Below are positions 1-6,619 of a stretch of DNA of 9,838 nucleotides, piece by piece. Within the stretch, counting starts at the first letter, position 1. Each line of letters begins with the position of its first letter. This DNA is from CAYXUW01 sp964468375. Lineage in GTDB: Bacteria > Planctomycetota > Phycisphaerae > Sedimentisphaerales > Anaerobacaceae. The translations under genes and the position numbers were made by a program. Under the pieces are notes generated by a model. That model ran no database searches, was not told the origin of the DNA, and worked only from the letters and a program-made list of their open reading frames with translations. The stretch lies in the NCBI GenBank assembly GCA_964468375.1, contig CAYXUW010000091.1, positions 1-9,838 of the forward strand. The letters are read 5' to 3'.

Positions 1-184
1 CTCCCTCGTCGGTTTTTATAGAACTTCCATAATCGAAAAACACATATTTGTCCTTCAATGCTCTTTTGAATGTTCCAACGCCGGTCCCGGTCATCGCTTC
101 GCTAAACGAGCTTTTAGGAATTCTGTATTCAAGGTTCCAATCACCTAAAAAGAACTCGAACTTCTTCATCGGGTCTTCAGCCAT
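1..184 (-). CDS. DUF1579-like small protein, 3' part outside the window
   Basis: This reading frame starts at an ATG (complement of 182-184) and stays open to the window edge, giving 61 visible residues. A good ribosome-binding site (GGAGAAAGG, complement of 193-201) lies 8 nt upstream, which supports the start. The N-terminus reads MAEDPMKKFEFFLGDWNLEY and continues with a glycine- and threonine-rich stretch (GTGVGTF) and YVFFDYG. The 'FLGDWNLEYR' segment followed by strand-like residues resembles the opening of DUF1579/lipocalin-like proteins, whose biochemical role is not established. It starts 30 bp after the wrbA stop on the same strand, so co-transcription with wrbA is likely. The gene is real with good confidence; the family assignment is tentative because most of the protein is missing. 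Confidence 0.6.
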   Translation of the reverse strand, partial: MAEDPMKKFEFFLGDWNLEYRIPKSSFSEAMTGTGVGTFKRALKDKYVFFDYGSSIKTDEG

Positions 185-214
185 TTTCTAAACCTTTCTC
201 CAGCATTACCTGAT

Positions 215-829
215 TCATCGACACAGTTTACTTGCAATCTCGGCAACGTGCTTGCCCTGAAATTTGGCAATAGCCAACTCATTCGCGCTTGGCTGACGGG
301 AACCATCAGCACCGGCAAGAGTAGTTGCGCCATACGGCGTGCCGCCTGTAATCTCATCCATATTTAGCAATTCCTGCTGTGAATAAGGTACTCCTACCAC
401 AATCATTCCGTGATGCAGCAGTGTCGTATGAAAACTCGTAATTGTTGTCTCCTGCCCTCCGTGCTGAGTTCCGGTGCTGGCGAAAACGCTGCCGACTTTC
501 CCGATGAGTGCGCCTTTGCCCCACAACGAACCCGTCTGGTCAAGGAAGTTACGCATCTGGGCGCACATATTGCCGAACCGCGTCGGTGTCCCGAATATAA
601 CCGCATTTGCCTCGGCCATCTTGTCGGGCTGAGCGAAAGGAATATGTTCAAACGCCTGCCGTGCTGTTTTCGCCCCGCTTTTTTCCAGCACTTCTTCCGG
701 AACAAGCTCCTGAACCTGATAAACAGCAACTTCTGTATCCGGCACCTGGCGAGCTCCCTCAGCCACGGCTTCGGCCAATTGATACACGTGCCCGTACATA
801 CTGTAGAATATAATTTGAATTTTTACCAT
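215..829 (-). CDS. wrbA: NAD(P)H:quinone oxidoreductase, WrbA family flavoprotein
   Basis: The 204-residue product has the usual WrbA length and the family's flavodoxin-like layout. An FMN phosphate-binding loop SMYGH lies at residues 10-14. The family signatures GTPTRFGNM (80-88), STGTQHGGQE (118-127) and GGTPYGATT (162-170) follow, with the closing QPSANELAIAKFQGKHVAEI segment near the C-terminus. WrbA enzymes are cytoplasmic tetramers that use FMN and NAD(P)H to reduce quinones by two electrons, avoiding semiquinone formation. The start is an ATG (complement of 827-829) preceded by AAGGCGG (complement of 834-840), 4 nt away, which is close but usable. It is divergent from guaB and is followed 30 bp later by a DUF1579-like gene in the same direction. 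No motif looks damaged. Confidence 0.95.
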   Translation of the reverse strand: MVKIQIIFYSMYGHVYQLAEAVAEGARQVPDTEVAVYQVQELVPEEVLEKSGAKTARQAFEHIPFAQPDKMAEANAVIFGTPTRFGNMCAQMRNFLDQTGSLWGKGALIGKVGSVFASTGTQHGGQETTITSFHTTLLHHGMIVVGVPYSQQELLNMDEITGGTPYGATTLAGADGSRQPSANELAIAKFQGKHVAEIASKLCR

Positions 830-892
830 AATACCGCCTTTTCTGCCTGCTATTGGCTCAAATATGAAACATTTTCGTATAATCGCCTCCGC

Positions 893-921
893 ATTATAAA
901 AAAGCTGCTCCCGCTCCGCAA
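893..921 (-). promoter_or_regulatory. Candidate sigma70-type promoter for wrbA
   Basis: On the minus strand TATAAT (complement of 893-898) is a perfect -10 box. Exactly 17 bp further upstream lies TTGCGG (complement of 916-921), which matches only the first three bases of the -35 consensus. Transcription would begin near 887 and leave a leader of roughly 55-60 nt before the wrbA start. The call rests on the -10 box and its spacing. Confidence 0.4.
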
Positions 922-940
922 CCCTGCCTCCAAAATAGGT

Positions 941-969
941 TTGACTCCCAGCTGTGGCATTATTATACT
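941..969 (+). promoter_or_regulatory. Sigma70-type promoter for guaBA
   Basis: TTGACT (941-946) and TATACT (964-969) are separated by 17 bp, each one mismatch from consensus. Transcription would begin near 976, about 40 nt before the guaB ATG. With the candidate wrbA promoter this makes a divergent pair in the 830-1015 spacer. I saw no obvious purine-repressor operator, hairpin terminator or riboswitch between this promoter and guaB. Confidence 0.65.
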
Positions 970-1002
970 ATCAGGTTTAATATAATGCGAGTCGGCTTAA
1001 TT

Positions 1003-1008
1003 GGAGAG
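1003..1008 (+). promoter_or_regulatory. Ribosome-binding site fixing the guaB start
   Basis: GGAGAG lies 7 nt before the ATG at 1016. A TTG at 1001 in the same frame would overlap this site, so the ATG at 1016 is the better start. Confidence 0.8.
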
Positions 1009-1015
1009 AACAACA

Positions 1016-2488
1016 ATGGATAAGGGTAAAATCGTCGCTGAAGGTATAACTTTCGATGATGTGCTGCTTATACCAGCCAAAAGCGATTTTGTGCCGAGCC
1101 AGGCCGAGACCAGCACGCAGCTTACAAATAATATAAAAATAAACATACCTATACTCTCCGCCGCTATGGACACCGTCACCGAAGCCCAGCTCGCAATAGC
1201 GCTGGCACAGGAAGGCGGTATAGGAATAATCCACAAAAATCTGCCTATCGAGGCACAAAAGCTGGAAGTCGCCAAGGTAAAACGCTCCGAGAACGAACGT
1301 GTTCTCGACCCCGTAACACTATCGCCTGCAGAACCTGTAAGAAGAGCACAGGAGCTGATGAATGAATATAACGTATCGGGCTTCCCAATAGTGGACGGCA
1401 AAAAACTCGTCGGCATCCTGACACGCAGGGATTTGAAGTTCTTGAAAGATTACGAAGTCAAAATAAAAACGGTGATGACAAAAGACAATATAATCACCGC
1501 CCCGACAGATACGACACTCGAACAGGCAAAGGAAATCCTGCAAAAACACAAAATCGAGAAACTGCCTCTGGTCAATCCGAAAGGCGAATTAGAAGGCCTG
1601 ATTACAATGAGGGACATCGACAGGGTCCAACAATATCCGATAGCAGCCAGGGATACTCGAGGCCGGCTGCGGACAGGCGCCGCGGTGGGCGTCGGCGATT
1701 ACGACAGAATCGCCGCCCTGATAGAAGCCGAGGTTGACGTCATCGTCGTCGATACCGCCCACGGCCATTCGCAAAACGTCATCGACACTGTAAAAGCTAT
1801 CAAAGAAAAATATAATATCGATGTAATCGCCGGCAACATCGCCACCGCCGAGGCGGCCAGGGATTTAATAGCAGCAGGCGCAAACGCCATCAAGGTCGGT
1901 ATCGGCCCGGGCGCGATTTGCACAACCAGAATAATTTCCGGCGCCGGCGTTCCCCAAATATCCGCCATAATCAACTGCACCAGAGTAGCCGAGAAGCATA
2001 ACATACCCGTTATCGCCGATGGCGGAATAAGGCAATCGGGCGACATAGCAAAGGCGATTGCCGCCGGAGCTTCCAGCGTGATGCTCGGCTCATTATTCGC
2101 AGGGCTTAAGGAAAGCCCCGGCCAACTGGTCATCTATAAAGGCAGACAATTCAAAGAATACAGAGGTATGGGTTCTTTAGGAGCGATGGTCAAGGGTTCG
2201 GCGGAAAGATACGGCCAAAAAAAAGTGACCGAAAGAGACAAACTTGTCCCCGAAGGTGTCGAGGGCAGGGTGCCGTACCGCGGAACCTTGAGCGATTTCG
2301 TATATCAGCTCGTCGGCGGACTAAGAGCGGGCATGGGCTACTGCGGGGCGAGAAGCATCGACCAGCTAAGAAAGAACGCGCGGTTTATACGCATAAGCGC
2401 TTCCTCCGTCGGCGAATCGCATCCGCACGACATACAGATAACCAAAGAAGCGCCGAACTACTCGGCAACCGTGCCCTTCGAGGATTAA
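1016..2488 (+). CDS. guaB: Inosine-5'-monophosphate dehydrogenase
   Basis: The 490-residue product has full IMPDH length and converts IMP to XMP with NAD+, the committed step of guanine nucleotide synthesis in the cytoplasm. The N-terminal barrel opens with ITFDDVLLIP (11-20) and SAAMDTVTE (48-56). Two tandem CBS domains are inserted at roughly 95-205. The catalytic loop GIGPGAICTTR (295-305) carries the nucleophile Cys302; the residue before Ile-Cys is Ala where many family members have Ser. IADGGIR (333-339) and FKEYRGMGSLGAM (379-391) form the IMP-binding segments, and GRVPYRG (417-423) provides the mobile-flap Arg and Tyr. The C-terminus has the usual GYCGARSI and HDIQITKEAPNY motifs. guaA follows after 28 bp, so the two form the classical guaBA operon driven from 941-969. 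Confidence 0.97.
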   Translation: MDKGKIVAEGITFDDVLLIPAKSDFVPSQAETSTQLTNNIKINIPILSAAMDTVTEAQLAIALAQEGGIGIIHKNLPIEAQKLEVAKVKRSENERVLDPVTLSPAEPVRRAQELMNEYNVSGFPIVDGKKLVGILTRRDLKFLKDYEVKIKTVMTKDNIITAPTDTTLEQAKEILQKHKIEKLPLVNPKGELEGLITMRDIDRVQQYPIAARDTRGRLRTGAAVGVGDYDRIAALIEAEVDVIVVDTAHGHSQNVIDTVKAIKEKYNIDVIAGNIATAEAARDLIAAGANAIKVGIGPGAICTTRIISGAGVPQISAIINCTRVAEKHNIPVIADGGIRQSGDIAKAIAAGASSVMLGSLFAGLKESPGQLVIYKGRQFKEYRGMGSLGAMVKGSAERYGQKKVTERDKLVPEGVEGRVPYRGTLSDFVYQLVGGLRAGMGYCGARSIDQLRKNARFIRISASSVGESHPHDIQITKEAPNYSATVPFED

Positions 2489-2516
2489 CTATCTGCGAGA
2501 TACGATTTAACAAATT

Positions 2517-4058
2517 ATGAAACGCGAGATGATAGCTATCTTGGACTTCGGCAGCCAATACGGCCAGTTGATAGCGAGGCGCGTCCGCGAGCATAATGTC
2601 TATTCGCAAATCTTTCCTGCAAATATAAAAGCAAAACAATTACAGCAATTATCACCCAGGGGCTTGATACTCTCCGGCGGTCCGGCAAGCGTTTATGATA
2701 AAAACGCGATTGAATGCGACCATAAAATTTTCGAGCTTGATATACCGATTCTCGGCATCTGTTACGGAATGCAGCTCGGCTGCAAAATACTGGGGGGCCG
2801 AATCATCCCTGCACAAAGAAGAGAATACGGAAGAACCGCCCTGTCGATCGTTGGCAAAAGCGATTTGTTCGCGAATCTTCCCGATTCCATCACCGCCTGG
2901 GCCAGTCACGGCGACCAAGTCGACGAATTAGGCGATAACTTCACCACGCTGGCGACTACCCAAACCTGCCCTTATGCCGCGGTAAAACACAGACAGAAAA
3001 ATTTCTTCGGCGTTCAGTTCCATCCCGAAGTCGCTCACACGCCGCAGGGACAGATAATTCTCGAAAATTTTCTTTATAAAATTTGCCGATGCCGCGGCGA
3101 CTGGAAGATGAGCAGCTTCGTCAGCGAAACAACAAAAGAGATTTGCCGCAAAGTCGGCAGCGATACGGTTATATGCGGCCTTAGCGGCGGCGTGGATTCA
3201 TCAGTTACGGCCTCGCTCGTTCATAAAGCAATAGGTGACCAGCTTATCTGTATCTTCGTCGATAACGGACTGCTCAGAAAAAACGAACGAGAAAACGTTG
3301 TTTCAACATTCAAGGACCACTTTCATATAAACCTGCGGGTCGTTGACTGGTCAAAACAATTTCTCAAAGGCCTCTCTGGCGTTATTGACCCACAGCAAAA
3401 ACGAAAAGTAATCGGTCACGAATTTATAGAGGCATTCAAATCCGAAGCGTCAAAAATCCCGAATACCAGGTTTCTCGCACAGGGAACACTCTACCCCGAT
3501 GTTATCGAATCGGGCTCCAAAGACGGTAACCCCGCCGCGAATATAAAACTCCATCACAATGTAGGCGCTCTTCCCGCCCAGCTTGGTTTCGAGCTGATTG
3601 AGCCGCTGCGGGATTTGTTCAAGGACGAGGTTCGCACCGTAGGCGAATATCTCGGCCTGCCGGAAGATGTCGTCTGGAGGCATCCTTTCCCCGGTCCCGG
3701 CCTTGCGGTAAGAATCATAGGTGAGGTTACACAGCAGCGGCTGCAAATTCTGCGGCAGGCCGATGAAATCTTAATAGATGAAATAAAATCAGCAGGATTG
3801 TATAGAAAAATATCACAGGCGTTAACGGTTCTTTTGCCAGTCTCGACAGTCGGCGTAATGGGCGACGAGCGAAGCTATGAAAACGTCATCGCCGTCCGGG
3901 CGGTCGAGACCCCTGATTTTATGACCGCCGATTTCTCCCAAATCCCTTATGAAGTTCTGGGGACAATATCCGGCAGAATTATCAACGAGGTTCGCGGCGT
4001 CAACCGTGTAGTTTACGACATATCGAGCAAGCCCCCCGCAACAATCGAGTGGGAATAA
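2517..4058 (+). CDS. guaA: GMP synthase (glutamine-hydrolysing)
   Basis: The 513-residue product is a full-length two-domain GMP synthase, which aminates XMP to GMP using ATP and ammonia from glutamine. The N-terminal class I glutamine amidotransferase domain (about 5-195) has the nucleophile Cys82 in GICYGMQ and the His169/Glu171 pair in FHPEV. The ATP pyrophosphatase domain starts near 200, with the P-loop SGGVDSS at 223-229. The C-terminal dimerisation domain includes the conserved HPFPGPGLAVRI segment and ends in the typical TIEWE. The chosen start is the ATG at 2517; an in-frame ATG at 2529 (residue 5, MIAILDFGSQYGQ) is equally plausible because neither has a strong ribosome-binding site. 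Translation may depend on ribosomes arriving from guaB 28 bp upstream. The 88 bp after the gene contain no convincing terminator hairpin. Confidence 0.97.
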   Translation: MKREMIAILDFGSQYGQLIARRVREHNVYSQIFPANIKAKQLQQLSPRGLILSGGPASVYDKNAIECDHKIFELDIPILGICYGMQLGCKILGGRIIPAQRREYGRTALSIVGKSDLFANLPDSITAWASHGDQVDELGDNFTTLATTQTCPYAAVKHRQKNFFGVQFHPEVAHTPQGQIILENFLYKICRCRGDWKMSSFVSETTKEICRKVGSDTVICGLSGGVDSSVTASLVHKAIGDQLICIFVDNGLLRKNERENVVSTFKDHFHINLRVVDWSKQFLKGLSGVIDPQQKRKVIGHEFIEAFKSEASKIPNTRFLAQGTLYPDVIESGSKDGNPAANIKLHHNVGALPAQLGFELIEPLRDLFKDEVRTVGEYLGLPEDVVWRHPFPGPGLAVRIIGEVTQQRLQILRQADEILIDEIKSAGLYRKISQALTVLLPVSTVGVMGDERSYENVIAVRAVETPDFMTADFSQIPYEVLGTISGRIINEVRGVNRVVYDISSKPPATIEWE

Positions 4059-4146
4059 CCCAATCTCCGCCTCAGGCCCGATATTTGCCCGCTTTTTTGA
4101 AAAAATACTCCAGTTTTCGCAAAAAATAGCCGTAATATATTACATA

Positions 4147-5058
4147 ATGGGAGCATATTACTGGAATAAATACTCACTGCCACTTATCTGCGGGTTACTG
4201 TTTTTAGCTTCTGGCTGCGCAAGTCAGGCAACTGCTCCGCGTCAGCCGACCGGCTCTTCCAAACCAGCCAGCGGAACTGGCGAGCTTCGAGATGACGTTG
4301 TCGAAAATTCTAAAAGCGGCTTAGGTGGATTAGCCGAAACATCCGGCCACATTCTCGACCTCGCAAAAGCCAATACCGCCGACTGGCCTCAGAGAATTAT
4401 CAAAGATTCGAAAGAAAGTTTTCTAAGACCGGACAATCTCGCAATCATGCTGCTGGCCGGCGGCGCAAGCGTCGCACTGCACAGCAGCGGTGCAGATAAT
4501 AAAGTTGCCGACCATTTCGAAGACCACCATGACTTTCACGGCTTCACAGACGAAAGTCTCAACGTAATCGGCCATCCCTGGACGCAGCTCGGAGTTTCCG
4601 CTCTCTGGTATGGGCTCAGCAAAAAAGACAAGGACGAATTCAATGCTGAACGCGCAAAAGCAATGATAGCGGCCTTGTCGGTGGCGGGGGTGGCAACTAT
4701 GGGTGCGAAAGCCATCAGAGACAATGATTCTCCCAACGGCAAAGACTGGGCCTGGCCGAGCGGACATGCCGCGAGCTCGTTCACGGTCGCTTCGATGCTG
4801 TACGAGTTTTACGGCCCGAATGTAGGGCTGCCCGCATATGCACTCGCATCGGTCATCTCATACAGAATGCTTGACACTGGCGACCATTGGACAAGCGATG
4901 TCGTCTTCGGCGCCGCCATCGGATGGGTCGTCGGGCATACTTTCGCCGACAGACATAAACAGCTCGAAATCGCCGGCTTCAAAGTCTTGCCTTATACCGC
5001 TTACCTGCAGAAAACCGACAGCACGGCTATCGGCATCAATTTCGTAAAGAAATTTTAG
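4147..5058 (+). CDS. PAP2-superfamily lipoprotein with atypical active-site motifs
   Basis: The 303-residue protein has a lipoprotein signal: a hydrophobic stretch (11-20) followed by the lipobox LASGC, so Cys24 should be lipidated. A Ser/Thr/Pro/Gly-rich linker (25-45) follows. The C-terminal half (about 98-267) shows six hydrophobic helices and PAP2 (type 2 phosphatidic acid phosphatase) motifs. Motif 2, PSGH (204-207), is intact. Motif 1, normally K-x6-RP, reads K188-x6-S195-P196, so the phosphate-binding Arg is Ser. Motif 3, normally SR-x5-H-x3-D, reads R240-x6-H247-x3-D251, one residue longer than usual. The C-terminus ends in a strand-like GINFVKKF. PAP2 enzymes dephosphorylate lipid phosphates at the cell envelope; activity here is uncertain. 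There is no clear ribosome-binding site, and an AT-rich TAATAT (4133-4138) lies only 8 nt before the ATG, so a leaderless transcript is possible. Confidence 0.82.
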   Translation: MGAYYWNKYSLPLICGLLFLASGCASQATAPRQPTGSSKPASGTGELRDDVVENSKSGLGGLAETSGHILDLAKANTADWPQRIIKDSKESFLRPDNLAIMLLAGGASVALHSSGADNKVADHFEDHHDFHGFTDESLNVIGHPWTQLGVSALWYGLSKKDKDEFNAERAKAMIAALSVAGVATMGAKAIRDNDSPNGKDWAWPSGHAASSFTVASMLYEFYGPNVGLPAYALASVISYRMLDTGDHWTSDVVFGAAIGWVVGHTFADRHKQLEIAGFKVLPYTAYLQKTDSTAIGINFVKKF

Positions 5059-5110
5059 CGAAAATCCGGTCCCCGTTTGCTGACTCTATTCGATTATTTC
5101 CCCTCACCGC

Positions 5111-5143
5111 CCATTGTCAACGGTTACGGACTGTAAATATGAT
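5111..5143 (+). promoter_or_regulatory. Promoter for the AlaC-like gene, with an imperfect palindrome on its -35
   Basis: TTGTCA (5114-5119) and TATGAT (5138-5143) are each one mismatch from consensus, with an 18-bp spacer. Transcription would start near 5150, leaving a leader of about 65 nt. An odd-length imperfect palindrome CCATTGTCAACGG (5111-5123) covers the -35 box and could be an operator. A weaker alternative pair, TTGAAA (5144-5149) and TAAACT (5166-5171), lies just downstream. No clear terminator for the preceding lipoprotein gene is seen in 5059-5110. Confidence 0.5.
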
Positions 5144-5216
5144 TTGAAAATTTATCATTTGTTTGTAAACTATCCGATTGTATTAAGAACACGTTTCCTA
5201 ATTTACAGGCAGTATT

Positions 5217-6437
5217 ATGGCAAAGTTCAAAATTGAGCCGGCACAAAGAATAACGCGCTTGCCGCCCTATCTATTTGGGCGGATAAACGCTCTGAAACTG
5301 GCCAAACGCCAGCAGGGCGCAGATATTATAGATTTGGGTATGGGCAATCCTTCCGATCCGGCCCCGAAAATCGTGACTGACAAGTTATGTGAAGCGGCCC
5401 GCGATCCCCGCAACCACCGATACAGCGCTTCGAAAGGTATCAAGAACCTGCGGGGCGAGATTGCCAAAAAATATGCCCGACTCTGGAACGTGAATTTAGA
5501 CCCCGAAACGGAGGTCCTTGCCTGCATCGGCTCAAAAGAGGGCTTCAGTCATTTGTGTCTGGCAATGTTGGGCCCCGGAGATACCGCCGTTGTCCCCGAC
5601 CCTGCATTTCCAATCCACAATTATTCCGTAGCTTTGGCCGGCGCAAATGTGGTGTCTGTTCCACTGGGCAACGATGAAAAATTCTTAAAGAATGTAGCAG
5701 AGGTGGTCGAACACCTGTATCCAAAGCCGAAACTGCTCATTCTAAATTACCCGCATAACCCGACGGCAATGACCGTCGATGAGGGCTTTTTCGAGCCGAT
5801 TGTCGATATGGCAAAGCGATTCGGCATAGCTGTAATTCACGATTTCGCATACGGCGAAACCTGCTTCGACGGCTACAAAGCTCCGAGCTTTCTTTCCGTC
5901 AAAGGAGCAAAGGATGTCGGCGTTGAGTTCATCACGATGAGCAAGCCCTACAATATGGCCGGCTTCAGAATCGGCTTCGCTGCCGGAAATAAAGATATGC
6001 TCGATTACCTCGCAACTATAAAGGGCTATTATGATTACGGCATATTTCAGGCCATACAAATCGCCGGAATTATCGCGCTGCGCCAGTGCAACGACGAGAT
6101 TGTCACCCAAAACCAAAGATATAAATCCCGCCGAGACGTCGTCTGCGACGGACTCAGCAAAATCGGCTGGGAAGTCGAAAAGCCCCGCGCCACAATGTTC
6201 GTATGGGCTAAAGTGCCGACAGAGCATTCCAGAGGAAAGGGCAGCATCGATTATGCGATGGACCTTATGGAACACGCTGAAGTCGCTATTGCTCCGGGCA
6301 GGGCGTTCGGTGAAAATGGCGAGGGCTATATGCGCATAGCGCTTGTGGAAAACGAGCAGCGCCTCCGTCAGGCGATTCGCAATATCAGCCGGTTTGTCTG
6401 CGAAAAGCCGATAAGAAAGACAAAGAGGAAAAACTAG
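5217..6437 (+). CDS. alaC: AlaC-like PLP-dependent aminotransferase (fold type I)
   Basis: The 406-residue product lines up from end to end with E. coli AlaC (glutamate-pyruvate aminotransferase) as I recall it. The shared segments are ITRLPPYLF (12-20), DIIDLGMGNP (36-45), RYSASKGI (68-75), IGSKEG (104-109), YPKPK (168-172) and HDFAYG (208-213). The PLP Schiff-base lysine is K243 in TMSKPYNMAGFRIGF, with the phosphate-binding Arg251. NPTA (181-184), Asp209 and Tyr212 hold the cofactor, and Arg373 in MRIALVEN is the substrate-carboxylate Arg. The residue after the lysine is Pro rather than the more usual Ser. The likely role is alanine formation from pyruvate and glutamate in the cytoplasm. 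Related subfamilies include LL-diaminopimelate and other alpha-keto acid aminotransferases, so substrate specificity is not proven. The ATG at 5217 has only a weak AGGCAG ribosome-binding site. The tail (KPIRKTKRKN) is basic. Confidence 0.85.
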   Translation: MAKFKIEPAQRITRLPPYLFGRINALKLAKRQQGADIIDLGMGNPSDPAPKIVTDKLCEAARDPRNHRYSASKGIKNLRGEIAKKYARLWNVNLDPETEVLACIGSKEGFSHLCLAMLGPGDTAVVPDPAFPIHNYSVALAGANVVSVPLGNDEKFLKNVAEVVEHLYPKPKLLILNYPHNPTAMTVDEGFFEPIVDMAKRFGIAVIHDFAYGETCFDGYKAPSFLSVKGAKDVGVEFITMSKPYNMAGFRIGFAAGNKDMLDYLATIKGYYDYGIFQAIQIAGIIALRQCNDEIVTQNQRYKSRRDVVCDGLSKIGWEVEKPRATMFVWAKVPTEHSRGKGSIDYAMDLMEHAEVAIAPGRAFGENGEGYMRIALVENEQRLRQAIRNISRFVCEKPIRKTKRKN

Positions 6438-6448
6438 ACACCCGCACA

Positions 6449-6490
6449 GGTGGCGGTATAACCGATTTCTTTAAAAATCTTTCCGCCATT
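6449..6490 (+). other. Interrupted hairpin just after the AlaC-like gene
   Basis: TGGCGG (6451-6456) pairs with CCGCCA (6483-6488), extendable by two G-U pairs to 6449-6490. Inside it GATTT (6464-6468) pairs with AAATC (6475-6479). It starts 12 nt after the stop codon. No T-run follows directly, so it may protect the mRNA 3' end or assist the T-tailed hairpin further on rather than act as an intrinsic terminator. Confidence 0.35.
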
Positions 6491-6503
6491 CCCGCCCAAA
6501 AAT

Positions 6504-6534
6504 CGCCCTTTTTAGCCCCTTAAACGGCGTTTTT
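6504..6534 (+). terminator. Possible weak intrinsic terminator after the AlaC-like gene
   Basis: CGCC (6504-6507) pairs with GGCG (6526-6529), and inside it TTTA (6511-6514) pairs with TAAA (6521-6524). A T5 run (6530-6534) follows directly. The stem is short and interrupted by an internal loop, so strength is doubtful. It is the best-placed T-tailed hairpin between the AlaC-like gene and the next promoter. Confidence 0.4.
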
Positions 6535-6545
6535 AGCCGGTTAAA
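6509..6545 (+). repeat. Two-copy direct repeat, 21-bp period
   Basis: TTTTTAGCCCCTTAAA (6509-6524) recurs as TTTTTAGCCGGTTAAA (6530-6545), matching at 14 of 16 positions with a period of 21 bp, two helical turns. It overlaps the possible terminator and lies about 40 bp upstream of the PEP-CTERM promoter, so it could instead be a pair of protein-binding sites. Confidence 0.5.
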
Positions 6546-6586
6546 TGCGGGATATGTGGCAACCACCAAAAATCCGAAAAAAACAC

Positions 6587-6616
6587 TTGACTTTTTAAGG
6601 ACAATCTGGTTAAATA
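6587..6616 (+). promoter_or_regulatory. Promoter for the PEP-CTERM gene
   Basis: TTGACT (6587-6592) is one mismatch from the -35 consensus. A -10 box follows as TAAATA (6611-6616, 18-bp spacer) or TTAAAT (6610-6615, 17-bp spacer). Transcription would start near 6622, leaving a leader of about 240 nt before the PEP-CTERM start. Confidence 0.55.
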
Positions 6617-6619
6617 ATA

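Noticed and set aside
410..985. Open frame of 191 codons on the plus strand opposite wrbA
   Set aside because: It lies antisense to a well-supported wrbA, has no ribosome-binding site or recognisable motif, and runs into the guaB promoter region.
1001..1015. TTG at 1001 as the guaB start
   Set aside because: It overlaps the Shine-Dalgarno GGAGAG that serves the ATG at 1016, and it would add five residues not typical of IMPDH.
4077..4098. GC-rich stretch followed by T6 after guaA as a terminator
   Set aside because: The GCCCG segments around the T-run are not complementary to each other, so no stem forms.
6556..6571. TGGCAA as a sigma54 -24 box (some PEP-CTERM genes are sigma54-controlled)
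   Set aside because: No GC follows at the required 10-bp spacing; the -12 position reads AA.
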